From Candidatus Melainabacteria bacterium (GTDB taxonomy: Bacteria > Cyanobacteriota > Vampirovibrionia > 2-02-FULL-35-15), in contig JAHFBG010000001.1 of NCBI GenBank assembly GCA_023250155.1, positions 311,131 through 375,130 of the forward strand: a DNA stretch of 64,000 nt, written 5' to 3'. A program made the translations under genes and the position numbers. The stretch's first letter is position 1. Each line of letters begins with the position of its first letter. Positions 42,216-50,593 of this stretch are shown one piece after another. The notes under the pieces were generated by a model. That model had not been told where the DNA came from, ran no database searches, and saw only the letters and a list, made by a program, of their open reading frames with translations.

Positions 42216-44864
42216 ATGAAAAATATATCTTTTGTTTTCTCTATATCTTTTTTATTTTTATTAGCTTTGCAATTTACATTATGTGAAAATCTTCAAGCAA
42301 ATGCAGCATTGCCAAATAGTGCCAAGAATAGCACTAACAAAGTCTCATATCTAAAGGCTCCTTTAAGCTTTGAGATAAATAAAGGACAAAGTACAGCTAA
42401 GTATAATTTCATTTCCCACGGATTAAATTTTAATTTACTTTTAGCTAAAGATGAAGTAACTCTTTTGCCAAATACTAATATAAAACAATCCATAAGAATG
42501 AAACTATTAAATCAAAACCCAAATCCAGTACTCAGTGGAATAGATGAATTGAGTGGAAAAACAAATTATTTCATAGGGAAAGATAAAAAAAATTGGTTAA
42601 CCAATATTCCTTTATATAAAAAAGTAAAGTATGAAAATGTTTATCCAGGAATAGATCTGGTTTATTATGGAAATCAAGAGAAACTAGAATATGATTTAGT
42701 AGTAGCCCCTGGTGCTAACCCTAAGGACATTACTTTAAAAATTGAAGGTGCAAAGAAAATCAATCTGGATAAAAATGGAGATCTTGTTTTACATATAGAC
42801 AAAGAATTATTTGTACAAAAGAAACCATTTGTGTATCAAGAAATATCTGGAATAAAAAAAGAAATTAAAGGCAAATATATTCTAAAAGCCAATAATGAAA
42901 TTAGTTTTAAAGTGGATAACTATGATGCTAAAAGACCGTTAATAATTGATCCTGTTTTAATTTACTCTACTTATTTGGGTAGTGCTCTTCCTGACGAAGG
43001 AAATTCTATAGCAGTAGATGTAGATGGAAATGCTTATGTAGTAGGAACTACAGTGTCAACTAATTTTCCTGCAACAGGAGGATTTCCAGCTTCATTACCA
43101 GGTTCTGCAAATCCTAGCAATAATAGATATGTTTTTATTACAAAGTTTAGTCCATTGGGGACAATTGTTTACTCTACACTTCTTGGAGGTATGAAACCAG
43201 CAACTGATTATGGTTATCCTCACAGTTACGGTTATGGCATTGCAGTAGATACAGATGGAAATGCTTATATTACAGGTCATACAGGCTCTACTGATTTTCC
43301 TACAACACGTAAAGGAATTTTTATTGTTCTAAACAAGGGAGATACTTTTGTAACAAAATTAAATCCTTCAGGTTCTGAACTTGTGTATTCTTTTCGTATT
43401 GAAAGTGCTTATGGTGGTTCTTCAAAAGCTATAACAGTAGATGCATCTGGAAATGCTTATATTACAGGTGGCACTAAGTTGCATAATGCTAGCCCCTTTG
43501 ATTCATTAAAACTTGGATCTACACTTCTTATCCGTCGTAGTACTATATTAAATGCTTTTGTTACAAAACTGAACACTGCAGGAGCCATTGTTTATACAAC
43601 TACTTTTGGTGGAGTCCCTCCTGGTCCTAGTCTTCTGACAAATACAATTGGTCATGCAATATCAGTAGATGCAGCAGGTAGTGCATATGTTATAGGAACT
43701 ACATTTTCAACTCTTTTCCCTGTAACAAGTGGGGTTTTTCAAAACTCATTAAAAGGTGCTTCAGATGCTTTCATAACAAAACTAGCTCCTGATGGTAAGT
43801 CACTTATTTATTCTACTTTTCTTGGGGGCACTGGACGTGAAACTGACATCGATGAAATCGATCGTATCGACGAATTCTCTGGTATAGGTGTGTCTTTTAA
43901 GTATGATGTTTTTGTAGACAGTGCAGGTAATGCATATGTAACAGGAATTACTGATTCCACAGATTTTCCTGTAACACCTGGTGTTGTACAATCTACCAAA
44001 AAAGACAAATACGATATTTTTGTATCAAAACTAAACCCTACTGCCTCTTCCCTTATTTTTTCAACATATCTTGGTGGTACTCTTGATGATGCTCCAGGTG
44101 GATTAGATCTTGACTCAAAAGGAAATGTTTACCTTCTAGGCAATACTAGATCTGCTGATTTTCCTACAACACCTGGAGCGTTACAAACTTCTTTAGGCAA
44201 TAATCCAAGTTATCCAGTCGATGTTAATATAACAGTTTTAAATCCTACAGCTACAACCCTTTTATACTCTACTTATTTTGGAGGAAGTGCTAATGAAGGT
44301 GGAGGAGGGATTGCTATAGATACATCAAACAATATCTATATTGCTGGCACGACAATCTCGATGGATCTCACGACTAAAGATCCATCTCAAAGTTATCTTA
44401 GTAGTGAGCCTGATGCTTTTGTAGCTAAGATTAGTGCAGTATCTCCTAATCCTAAGGCAGATATGAAAAAAGCACTTGCTGTCTTAAAGACAGCAAGTGG
44501 ACAATTTTCTAGAGCTTCTAGGCAAGCACGTTTTATAAGTAAAAAGATTCTTCCTTTTATTCAAGAAGTACAAAGACTTATTAGTATGGGAGGAACAGAC
44601 TGTGAAGAAAACGTAGATGTTGCAGTTAATGATCTTGTCTTAATACTGGAAGATGTTCTGGACGATATATCTGGTAGGATTTGTGAATTCTCTGGTAGAT
44701 CATCAAATCCAAATACCAAATATAGAACACCTACAAAAAGCTGTATAAATCAACAAATTGCTGATGACTTTAGTGAGGTCGTTGATACGTCTACTGATAC
44801 AGCTCTTGATGTAGCAGAGATTGATGAGGATAAAGATTCGGTTCCAGATGTTTGTCAGGAATAA
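42216..44864 (+). CDS. Secreted SBBP-repeat (beta-propeller) protein, 882 aa
   Basis: A signal peptide (about 1-28) is followed by an N-terminal domain (SFEINKGQSTAKYNFISHGL, SGKTNYFIGKDKKNWLTNIP, YPGIDLVYYGNQEKLEYDLV) and about eight SBBP-type repeats of roughly 50-70 residues (DVDGNAYVVGTTVSTNFPAT, STYLGGTLDDA, IAIDTSNNIYIAGTTIS). The C-terminal 130 residues are helical and end in an acidic EF-like DEDKDSVPDVCQE. It is a large extracellular or cell-surface protein of unknown target. It is the second propeller type in the island after the DUF5122 proteins. Confidence 0.85.
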   Translation: MKNISFVFSISFLFLLALQFTLCENLQANAALPNSAKNSTNKVSYLKAPLSFEINKGQSTAKYNFISHGLNFNLLLAKDEVTLLPNTNIKQSIRMKLLNQNPNPVLSGIDELSGKTNYFIGKDKKNWLTNIPLYKKVKYENVYPGIDLVYYGNQEKLEYDLVVAPGANPKDITLKIEGAKKINLDKNGDLVLHIDKELFVQKKPFVYQEISGIKKEIKGKYILKANNEISFKVDNYDAKRPLIIDPVLIYSTYLGSALPDEGNSIAVDVDGNAYVVGTTVSTNFPATGGFPASLPGSANPSNNRYVFITKFSPLGTIVYSTLLGGMKPATDYGYPHSYGYGIAVDTDGNAYITGHTGSTDFPTTRKGIFIVLNKGDTFVTKLNPSGSELVYSFRIESAYGGSSKAITVDASGNAYITGGTKLHNASPFDSLKLGSTLLIRRSTILNAFVTKLNTAGAIVYTTTFGGVPPGPSLLTNTIGHAISVDAAGSAYVIGTTFSTLFPVTSGVFQNSLKGASDAFITKLAPDGKSLIYSTFLGGTGRETDIDEIDRIDEFSGIGVSFKYDVFVDSAGNAYVTGITDSTDFPVTPGVVQSTKKDKYDIFVSKLNPTASSLIFSTYLGGTLDDAPGGLDLDSKGNVYLLGNTRSADFPTTPGALQTSLGNNPSYPVDVNITVLNPTATTLLYSTYFGGSANEGGGGIAIDTSNNIYIAGTTISMDLTTKDPSQSYLSSEPDAFVAKISAVSPNPKADMKKALAVLKTASGQFSRASRQARFISKKILPFIQEVQRLISMGGTDCEENVDVAVNDLVLILEDVLDDISGRICEFSGRSSNPNTKYRTPTKSCINQQIADDFSEVVDTSTDTALDVAEIDEDKDSVPDVCQE

Positions 44865-44913
44865 AAATAATTCTAAGAGAAATCAAATCTGTCCCTGTAA
44901 GCACAACAACCCC

Positions 44914-45012
44914 TAGGTTAAGAAAAACAAGGTGGGAAACCTTGTCCCCGCTCCAAAGGAGCGAGGCTCGCTCACTTCGTGAGCGGACGGCACTAGTTCT
45001 CCAAAAATTTTC
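44914..45012 (+). repeat. Dispersed repeat R10 (two hairpins inserted, one inverted)
   Basis: AGGTTAAGAAAAACAAGGTG, GGAAACCTTGT, hairpin CGCTCC-AAA-GGAGCG, hairpin GCTCAC-TTC-GTGAGC, then ACTAGTTCTCCAAAAATTTT. The loop TTC instead of GAA shows that the second hairpin is in the opposite orientation to those in R1, R3, R5 and R6. Confidence 0.75.
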
Positions 45013-45050
45013 CCTTACGATTAACAAAATGACGCTGCTGTATGATTAAA

Positions 45051-45842
45051 CTATTCTCCCATACCAGTCATAGCAGCAGCCATTGCTTCAGCATCCAACA
45101 AAATCATTAGAGCTTCTTGTTTTGCTTTAAGTGCATTATTTATTTTAAGAGTGATAGCAGCGTCTTTATCTGTATCTCTTTTTGTAGGAAGAGGACTAAG
45201 AGTCATAACTACAAACTTATCAGCACCAAGTGCTTTACCAAGCTTATCACTTGCCTGGTGAGCCATCCCTTTTCCAATCATGGTCTTACTTGGATCTCTA
45301 ATATCATCCTGAAGTATACTTATTTCCATAGCAGCCTCATCTGCTATACTAGCTGCTCCTTTATAATCAGGCGGCTCTTTTTCAATGAAATTTATAATTG
45401 AAACTTCTCTCATATAATTAGCTGACACTTCCTTTGTTCCCTCTGAAGTGTCATTAAATGCTGCCACATGTCCCCAGCCACATTTGTCTGGATCTGGATC
45501 AGGCTGTCCTCGTAATGTCCCATGATAATGACCAAGCGGACCAGGACAATTCATTCCCTCGCCAACTCCTATTCCACCAATGTGTCCATCTGCATTAGTT
45601 ATTTGATTCCCCGCCATTGCATCAACAATGACCATTCCAGTAATAGCATCTATTGTTGAACCTAATTGTGTCCCAGCTCCAGGACCGTCTACTATTACAT
45701 AAGTCGTGGTAGTTACTAGTGGAGTTGCACCTCCTGATGTCTGGTACAAATTATTGTAATTAATGTTTGAACTTGAAACACTACTGCTTATAGATGCACT
45801 GACTATAATTAAAAATAAAATCCCAAATAAAATTCTTTGCAT
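45051..45842 (-). CDS. Secreted hypothetical protein with a His/Cys-rich segment
   Basis: A signal peptide (about 1-25) starts the 263 residues. About residues 85-130 read GHIGGIGVGEGMNCPGPLGH, YHGTLRGQPDPDPDKCGWGH, a His/Cys-rich segment that could bind metal. The C-terminal half is helical with many Ala and Asp (AHQASDKLGKALGADKFVVM, ALKAKQEALMILLDAEAMAA). I do not recognise the family; the HYHG-to-CGWGH segment recalls YHYH-type sequences only loosely. No partner gene. Confidence 0.6.
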   Translation of the reverse strand: MQRILFGILFLIIVSASISSSVSSSNINYNNLYQTSGGATPLVTTTTYVIVDGPGAGTQLGSTIDAITGMVIVDAMAGNQITNADGHIGGIGVGEGMNCPGPLGHYHGTLRGQPDPDPDKCGWGHVAAFNDTSEGTKEVSANYMREVSIINFIEKEPPDYKGAASIADEAAMEISILQDDIRDPSKTMIGKGMAHQASDKLGKALGADKFVVMTLSPLPTKRDTDKDAAITLKINNALKAKQEALMILLDAEAMAAAMTGMGE

Positions 45843-46201
45843 TGTTTAACCCTCTAATTTCTACTGCTTAGTTGTTAGCTAGCAATATTTATGGTAACCA
45901 GAAAAGTATAGCTTAACAAGCTTCTGACAGTATTTGATTATCCAATGTTCTTCCAAAAAGTTCTAAAACTCGTCCCACGTGATAAAGTAAATCTTGCCAG
46001 TTGAAAAAGGTTAAAATATAAGTATCGGTGGTATAAATTAAGCAACTCTCAATAATGTAATAGCGTGGGAAACATCGTTTCCGCCAAAGGACGGACCCGC
46101 CTCTAGCGGGAACTAGGTCTCCACCAATAAATAGTGCATATTCAGCTAGCAATTCTTCATTATATTTTTGATTACTATTTTAGGTTCGCCACTTTTAGAA
46201 A
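45843..46201. other. 359-bp intergenic region containing repeat R11
   Basis: Repeat R11 fills 46007-46123. The sequence AAATCTTGCCAGTTGAAAAA just left of it matches AAATCCTGCTAATTGAAAAA left of R8, so the repeat unit may extend about 20 bases further left in these copies. No gene is seen. Confidence 0.6.
46007..46123 (+). repeat. Dispersed repeat R11 (different hairpin insert)
   Basis: AAGGTTAAAATATAAGTATC, GGTGGTATAAATTAAGCAAC, the same variable middle as R3 (CTCAATAATGTAATAGCG), TGGGAAACATCGTT, then a different insert with two hairpins (CCG-CCAAAGGA-CGG and CCCGC-CTCTA-GCGGG) and AACTAGGTCTCCA. Confidence 0.8.
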
Positions 46202-47290
46202 CTAAGTAGCAAGCTCCAGCGCTAAAGAATCATATCCAAAGGCAGAAGCAAACATTGAAGCAGTGAATCCATCATCAGTTCTTTCAGTAGGGTCTACTTC
46301 ACATTCGCCTTTTAGATAACGAGCTACATCTGCTTTTCCACTTCTTGCTGCCCACATTAAAACAGTTCTTGTATCTGCATCTGTAGCATGTGGATTTGCA
46401 TTACCCTTTTCTTTTAAAAGTTTTACTGCATCTAATCTACCAGCCCATGCAGCCCACATGATAGCTGTTCTTCCATCTTTGTTTTCTGGCTTATAAGGCT
46501 TTTCTACATCTACATTTTCTCCTAAAAGTTGATTTATTTTCTTTAGATCTTCCCTAAAAGCCGCTGACATAAGTGGGGTCATATCCGGATCAACATAATT
46601 TACTTCATTTATAGTTGCACCTTTTGACTTCAAATATTCTGCAACATTATCCTTTCCATTACTTAAAGCAAACATTAATGCATTTCTTTTAGCTATATTA
46701 TTGTTAATGAGGTGTATATTTGCATTTCGTTCTATCAATAAATTCACAGTATCTAAATGTCCACTCCAAGAAGCAAACATTAGAGCAGTTCTGCCATCAA
46801 CATATTGAGCATTTATATGAGCATTACTTTCCAGTAACAATCTAACTACATCAGTACGCCCTGCCCATGAAGCAAGCATTAGAGCTGACATTCTTCCTTC
46901 TTCGTTTCTATTAATATCTACATTATGATTTATTAATGATTTAACAGCTTTAGTCTTTCCATGCCATGAAGCAAGCATAAGTGCAGTCATCTTACCTTTG
47001 TTTTCAGCATTTCTTTCCGCACCATGTTCAATTAAAGTATTTATAGCTTCATCATGACCATTCCAGGCAGCATGCATAAGAGGTGTCCATCCAAAATCAT
47101 CTACAGCCTCAACCTGAGCTCCTTGTCTCAAAAGTGCTACAATTTCTGCTTCTGTTACCACATCTTTTTTAAAGAGGTCAAACAACTTACTATTAGCCTC
47201 AGAAGTGCATGCTTGAGTTACATTACCAGAGACTAAACTTAACTCTACTTTATTCATTACTAAGATAATAGCTAATACTATTCTTAACAT
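46202..47290 (-). CDS. Exported ankyrin-repeat protein
   Basis: A hydrophobic N-terminus (LRIVLAIILVMNKVELSLVS) looks like a signal peptide, and about nine ankyrin repeats follow (DFGWTPLMHAAWNGHDEAIN, TALMLASWHGKTKAVKSLIN, TAIMWAAWAGRLDAVKLLKE and so on). An unusual feature is the repeated LMxASW core with Trp at the same place in most repeats. Ankyrin repeats mediate protein binding; an extracytoplasmic role is suggested by the signal peptide. It is alone between R11 and R12. Confidence 0.85.
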   Translation of the reverse strand: MLRIVLAIILVMNKVELSLVSGNVTQACTSEANSKLFDLFKKDVVTEAEIVALLRQGAQVEAVDDFGWTPLMHAAWNGHDEAINTLIEHGAERNAENKGKMTALMLASWHGKTKAVKSLINHNVDINRNEEGRMSALMLASWAGRTDVVRLLLESNAHINAQYVDGRTALMFASWSGHLDTVNLLIERNANIHLINNNIAKRNALMFALSNGKDNVAEYLKSKGATINEVNYVDPDMTPLMSAAFREDLKKINQLLGENVDVEKPYKPENKDGRTAIMWAAWAGRLDAVKLLKEKGNANPHATDADTRTVLMWAARSGKADVARYLKGECEVDPTERTDDGFTASMFASAFGYDSLALELAT

Positions 47291-47386
47291 TCAAGAAAAT
47301 AATAGAATCTTAATTTTTTATTTAGTTTTTATAACTCTAGTCTCTTGTAAGCAGACAATCTACTTTTTTCTAAAAAGTTGTGTAAT

Positions 47387-47460
47387 CAATTAAGCAGCCT
47401 TGAAATCCAGGTTAAGGTTTACAAGGTGGTGAACTCCGTTAACTAAGTCTCCAAATCATT
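47387..47460 (+). repeat. Dispersed repeat R12 (no hairpin insert)
   Basis: CAATTAAGCAGCCTTGAAAT, CAGGTTAAGGTTTACAAGGT, GGTGAACTCCGTTAACTAAG, TCTCCAAATCATT. The left GGTTAAAATAT part is absent. The GTTAAC core is uninterrupted. Confidence 0.78.
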
Positions 47461-47584
47461 TATAAGGATTCGCTATTTAGCTTTACTACTAGAGATTAAA
47501 TAATTTTAATGATTAAGTTGTGTATCTTGTCTTATAATACTTTATCTATGTACAACCCTGCTTAAATTTTAGGAGATTATACAA

Positions 47585-48328
47585 ATGTTTAAACTAGAGC
47601 CAGTAAACTTTTATCTTCAAAATCTTAAAAGTTTATATATGGATAGGAACAACAATGTTTTTAGAAAAGCTATAAACAAGGGAAAGGAAATAGGCAGGAA
47701 TTGTTCTAGTCATCCAGAAAATTTGGGAGATGAACTTGTTGGCGGTATCACAGAATTTATAGGGGGCCATTTAAAGAACATAGAGGAATTCGAAGCAAAA
47801 GATCAAGGTAACAGATGTATGCTTTATGTTCATTGTCTAAAACTTCATCATCATCTTGAAGAAGTAGAATCTAGACGGTTCGTTATACTTAGTGATCATG
47901 ATAAAGCAGCAGAGCACTTTAGACAGGGCTTAAGCCAATATGTGGATAATGCAGACATTGGAAGAATAAACTTTGTTTTCGATGTTGTTGAGCCAGATAA
48001 ATTAATGGAGCTTTGCAAAGAAATTGATTTAAACAAATTAGATAAGATTTTAAATGAATTAAGTCCAGAAGATGGAGAACTACTACTATTACTTTTAGAA
48101 AAAACAGTATTGGAATATCAAATTGCATTTTATGAGAATGATATTGCACAAGGAAGAATAAAAGTAGATGATTCACTCCGTTCACTCTTTAAAAAGTTGC
48201 GTAGTAGTAAAGACTATGTTTCAAGGACATCAGAGTATTTACTCAACGCTCCTGTTCATATAGAATTGCAAAATGCAAACAGGAGATTGGAAGACATTGA
48301 AAAGCTTGCTACAGTAGAAAATAATTAA
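47585..48328 (+). CDS. Hypothetical helical protein, 247 aa
   Basis: I do not recognise the family. A TTTAGGAGATTATACAA Shine-Dalgarno region precedes the ATG. The protein is soluble and helical (VVEPDKLMELCKEIDLNKLD, KILNELSPEDGELLLLLLEK). The segment LNELSPEDxxLLL with a following long helix weakly resembles LKELSEEDKRILK in the protein at 51722; the two may be distant relatives. No membrane segment. Confidence 0.55.
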   Translation: MFKLEPVNFYLQNLKSLYMDRNNNVFRKAINKGKEIGRNCSSHPENLGDELVGGITEFIGGHLKNIEEFEAKDQGNRCMLYVHCLKLHHHLEEVESRRFVILSDHDKAAEHFRQGLSQYVDNADIGRINFVFDVVEPDKLMELCKEIDLNKLDKILNELSPEDGELLLLLLEKTVLEYQIAFYENDIAQGRIKVDDSLRSLFKKLRSSKDYVSRTSEYLLNAPVHIELQNANRRLEDIEKLATVENN

Positions 48329-48352
48329 AAATCATGGTGTTGATATAGGTGG

Positions 48353-48446
48353 ATTAATTATGCTGCCTTCAGTGGTATATTCACATTAACAAGGTTTCCA
48401 AATTTTAAGCACAGCTTGAGTTTCATCAATTATTGAAGAACAGCTT
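48353..48446 (+). repeat. Dispersed repeat R13 (core deleted)
   Basis: TTATGCTGCCTTCAGTGGTA, TTCACATTAACAAGG then directly TTTCCAAATTTTAAGC; the GTGGGAAACATCGTTAACTAGG core is missing. The right flank matches that of R6 for about 45 bases. Confidence 0.72.
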
Positions 48447-48453
48447 TATAATT

Positions 48454-49518
48454 TCAAATCTTAGTTGCTCTATATCTTACAGCCCTACCCATTCCAATTC
48501 TTTCGACTTTTTTTAAATCAAGTAATTTATTCGTGATTTGATTTATAGTTGGTCTTGGTATTTTAAGTTTTTTAGAGATTTCTATTGGTGTGCACTCTTC
48601 AACTGTTTGAATAAATTGCCAGACCGATAATTGCTTTTCAGATAAAATTGTTTCAATGTTTTCTTTGGAAAGTAAATCAATAGCTAGTTTTGATTGTTGT
48701 AAGACAATGTCAAGAAAAAAGTCCAACCATTTGCTAATATCTTCCTTCTTGGATTTAAATGTTTTTTGACTTTTTCTAAGTGCCATATAATATTCAGGTT
48801 TATTGTCTTCAATTAATTTTTCATGAGAAACATATGGCATGTATAAATATCCTTCTTTAAGTAACAGAAGATTAGTTAATATATGAGAAAGCCTTCCATT
48901 ACCATCCTGAAAGGGATGAATATTCAAAAATTCAACTATAAAATTCCCAACTACAAATAAAGGGTGATGATTTTTCTTGTCTAATACTTCTTTGGTCCAT
49001 TCAACAAGTTCAAGCATTTCTTTAGGAGTGAGATAGGCTGGTGTTGTTTCAAATAAAACACCAATTGCCATTCCTTTTTCATTGATCATTTGAACTTTAT
49101 TTTCAGTCTTTTTATATTCGCCTCTGTGAAGTTTGTCCTTTTCTACATATTTAAGTAACTCTTTATGAAAATGCTTGATTGTACTTTCATTGAATCTAAC
49201 TGTAGACCACGAATTAAATACATTTTGTAGCAATTCATAATAACCTTTTACTTCCTGTTTATCTCTATCAGAGAATTTCTCCATGGCTAATCCCTTAAGA
49301 TATCTTTCTATTTCTCTATCAGAGAGTTTTGCTCCTTCAATTCTTGTAGATGCACCTGTAGATGTAATAAGGACAGATCTTTTTAATCTTCCTAGTATCT
49401 GAGGACTCAGATCAAGTCCTCCAACCCATCTTCCTTTTAGTTCATCAATCTTGGCTATTTTTGACCAAATAGAAGTAGCTATATTACTTAGTCTTTTATC
49501 AAATCTATATTTTGGCAT
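48454..49518 (-). CDS. Fic family protein with altered active-site Arg
   Basis: The 354 residues have an N-terminal inhibitory-type motif (TGASTRIEGAKLS), a Fic core with HPFQDGNGRLSH at about residue 205 and a C-terminal winged helix (PIEISKKLKIPRPTINQITN). The last residue of the HxFx(D/E)GNGRxxR motif is His where an Arg is expected (normally RLSR in this subfamily). That Arg contacts ATP phosphates, so adenylylation may be weakened or the enzyme may use another substrate. Upstream lie two exact 43-bp tandem repeats. Confidence 0.85.
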   Translation of the reverse strand: MPKYRFDKRLSNIATSIWSKIAKIDELKGRWVGGLDLSPQILGRLKRSVLITSTGASTRIEGAKLSDREIERYLKGLAMEKFSDRDKQEVKGYYELLQNVFNSWSTVRFNESTIKHFHKELLKYVEKDKLHRGEYKKTENKVQMINEKGMAIGVLFETTPAYLTPKEMLELVEWTKEVLDKKNHHPLFVVGNFIVEFLNIHPFQDGNGRLSHILTNLLLLKEGYLYMPYVSHEKLIEDNKPEYYMALRKSQKTFKSKKEDISKWLDFFLDIVLQQSKLAIDLLSKENIETILSEKQLSVWQFIQTVEECTPIEISKKLKIPRPTINQITNKLLDLKKVERIGMGRAVRYRATKI

Positions 49519-49560
49519 ATATTTGTTTACTTATACTTGATGTATATAAGATTATATAGG

Positions 49561-49668
49561 ATTGTATAAGATTTGTGCCAACTGTATATTCTGAATATGT
49601 GGAATTGTATAAGATTTGTGCCAACTGTATATTCTGAATATGTGGAATTGTATAAGATTATATAGGAT
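49561..49668. repeat. 43-bp tandem repeat upstream of the Fic gene
   Basis: A 43-bp unit starting ATTGTATAAGATTTGTGCCA (49561-49603) is repeated exactly at 49604-49646, and a third partial copy begins at 49647. Each unit contains the dyad ATATTC-T-GAATAT. Repeated dyads upstream of a gene that codes its own winged helix suggest operator copies. Confidence 0.75.
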
Positions 49669-49703
49669 TAGCTTGGCAATATTGAATCTCTTTAGTTATT
49701 ACA

Positions 49704-49740
49704 AATAAAAGGTTAAAGTTCACAAGGTGGAAAACCTTGG
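49704..49740 (+). repeat. Dispersed repeat fragment R14
   Basis: AAATAAAAGGTTAAAGTTCA, CAAGGTGGAAAACCTTGG. It keeps the GGTTAA start fused to the CAAGGTGG-AAAAC part; the middle and right end are lost. Confidence 0.6.
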
Positions 49741-49797
49741 ATTTCGTATTAGTCCTGATTTTGTGTTTTTTTGAATAAGTTATAGATAAATAAAATC

Positions 49798-50085
49798 TCA
49801 GGTAACTATTAATTTTTTAGGTACTTCAATTTCCTGCGCGTTGTGGAATCCAGCATTTAAAACTAATACTTTCCCTGATAAATATTTAGAAAAGTCTTTT
49901 AATGCTAATACTGGGGTCTTTCCATAACCATGTCCATTCATAAAAGTGTTTCTAGGCATATCAGCCTGGCGAATGCTAGCTGTATTGCCTCCTGAATCTT
50001 TGATACAAGCAGCCCAACCAAAGCTTTTACTTGGACTTAATTCGAAACTTAAATCATGTTGTGCTAAAAACTTTTGAATTCTCAT
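49798..50085 (-). CDS. Hypothetical protein, 95 aa
   Basis: I do not recognise the family. The protein is small and soluble (MRIQKFLAQHDLSFELSPSK, FGWAACIKDSGGNTASIRQA, GHGYGKTPVLALKDFSKYLS). GKTPVLALKDFSK and the short N-terminus recall small phage or plasmid proteins of the DUF type, but I cannot place it. A GGAGATAAAAAT Shine-Dalgarno region precedes the ATG. Confidence 0.55.
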   Translation of the reverse strand: MRIQKFLAQHDLSFELSPSKSFGWAACIKDSGGNTASIRQADMPRNTFMNGHGYGKTPVLALKDFSKYLSGKVLVLNAGFHNAQEIEVPKKLIVT

Positions 50086-50593
50086 GGTATTTTTATCTCC
50101 AAATCATAATTAACTATTCAGAATGCAAATATTCTAACACAAAGATTTAATTAAAGAAGTTAAATAGGTTTGCTGCAAGTTCTAAGCTATCCATGTGATA
50201 ATATTTGCTGTCCTTTTTAAGGACGCTAAACTTTAACTACTTCTCAAATATAGACTTATCTAATAATGTCCATAATCCATCGTTTGTAAAAACTTTTAAT
50301 ATTTTTCCTTCTTGAATAATTTTATTTTTAGTTTTACGTGCTGAAGGCTTTACCTCAACAAGCCTCATTTGTTTGAGTCTTTCTTTGCCAAACAATTTAA
50401 GTAGTGCTTTATTTGTTAAATGAGATTGATGTCTGATGATTACTATGCCTCTCTTTTAACTTTTAATTAATATGAATTTAAACAGTATAGTTCTACGGTT
50501 GTTCTAGAATTTCTATTCAACTTCTTATCGGTTTTATCAAATATAACCGGAGTACCAATTTGTCCTGGTAAGAAGCAGCTTATTTTATCTGAT
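50086..50593. other. 508-bp region with a decayed small gene
   Basis: Apart from the minus-strand remnant at 50237-50440, related to the small gene at 51464, I see no gene or dispersed repeat here. ORFs on the minus strand at 50467-50709 are shadows of the secreted protein that follows. Confidence 0.55.
50237..50440 (-). pseudogene. Paralog of the 66-aa protein at 51464, without a normal start codon
   Basis: The frame reads RHQSHLTNKALLKLFGKERL, QMRLVEVKPSARKTKNK and GKILKVFTNDGLWTLLDK, closely matching the intact copy (RHQSHTTNKALLKLFGKDKL). Where that copy has ATG, this one has ATC, and no ATG, GTG or TTG lies in frame just upstream. Either it is recently inactivated or it uses a rare ATC/ATA start; GAGAGG lies a few bases upstream, so the second is not excluded. 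Confidence 0.65.

Noticed and set aside
27822..49740. CRISPR array
   Set aside because: The repeats are separated by whole genes, vary in length and structure, and no cas genes are present.
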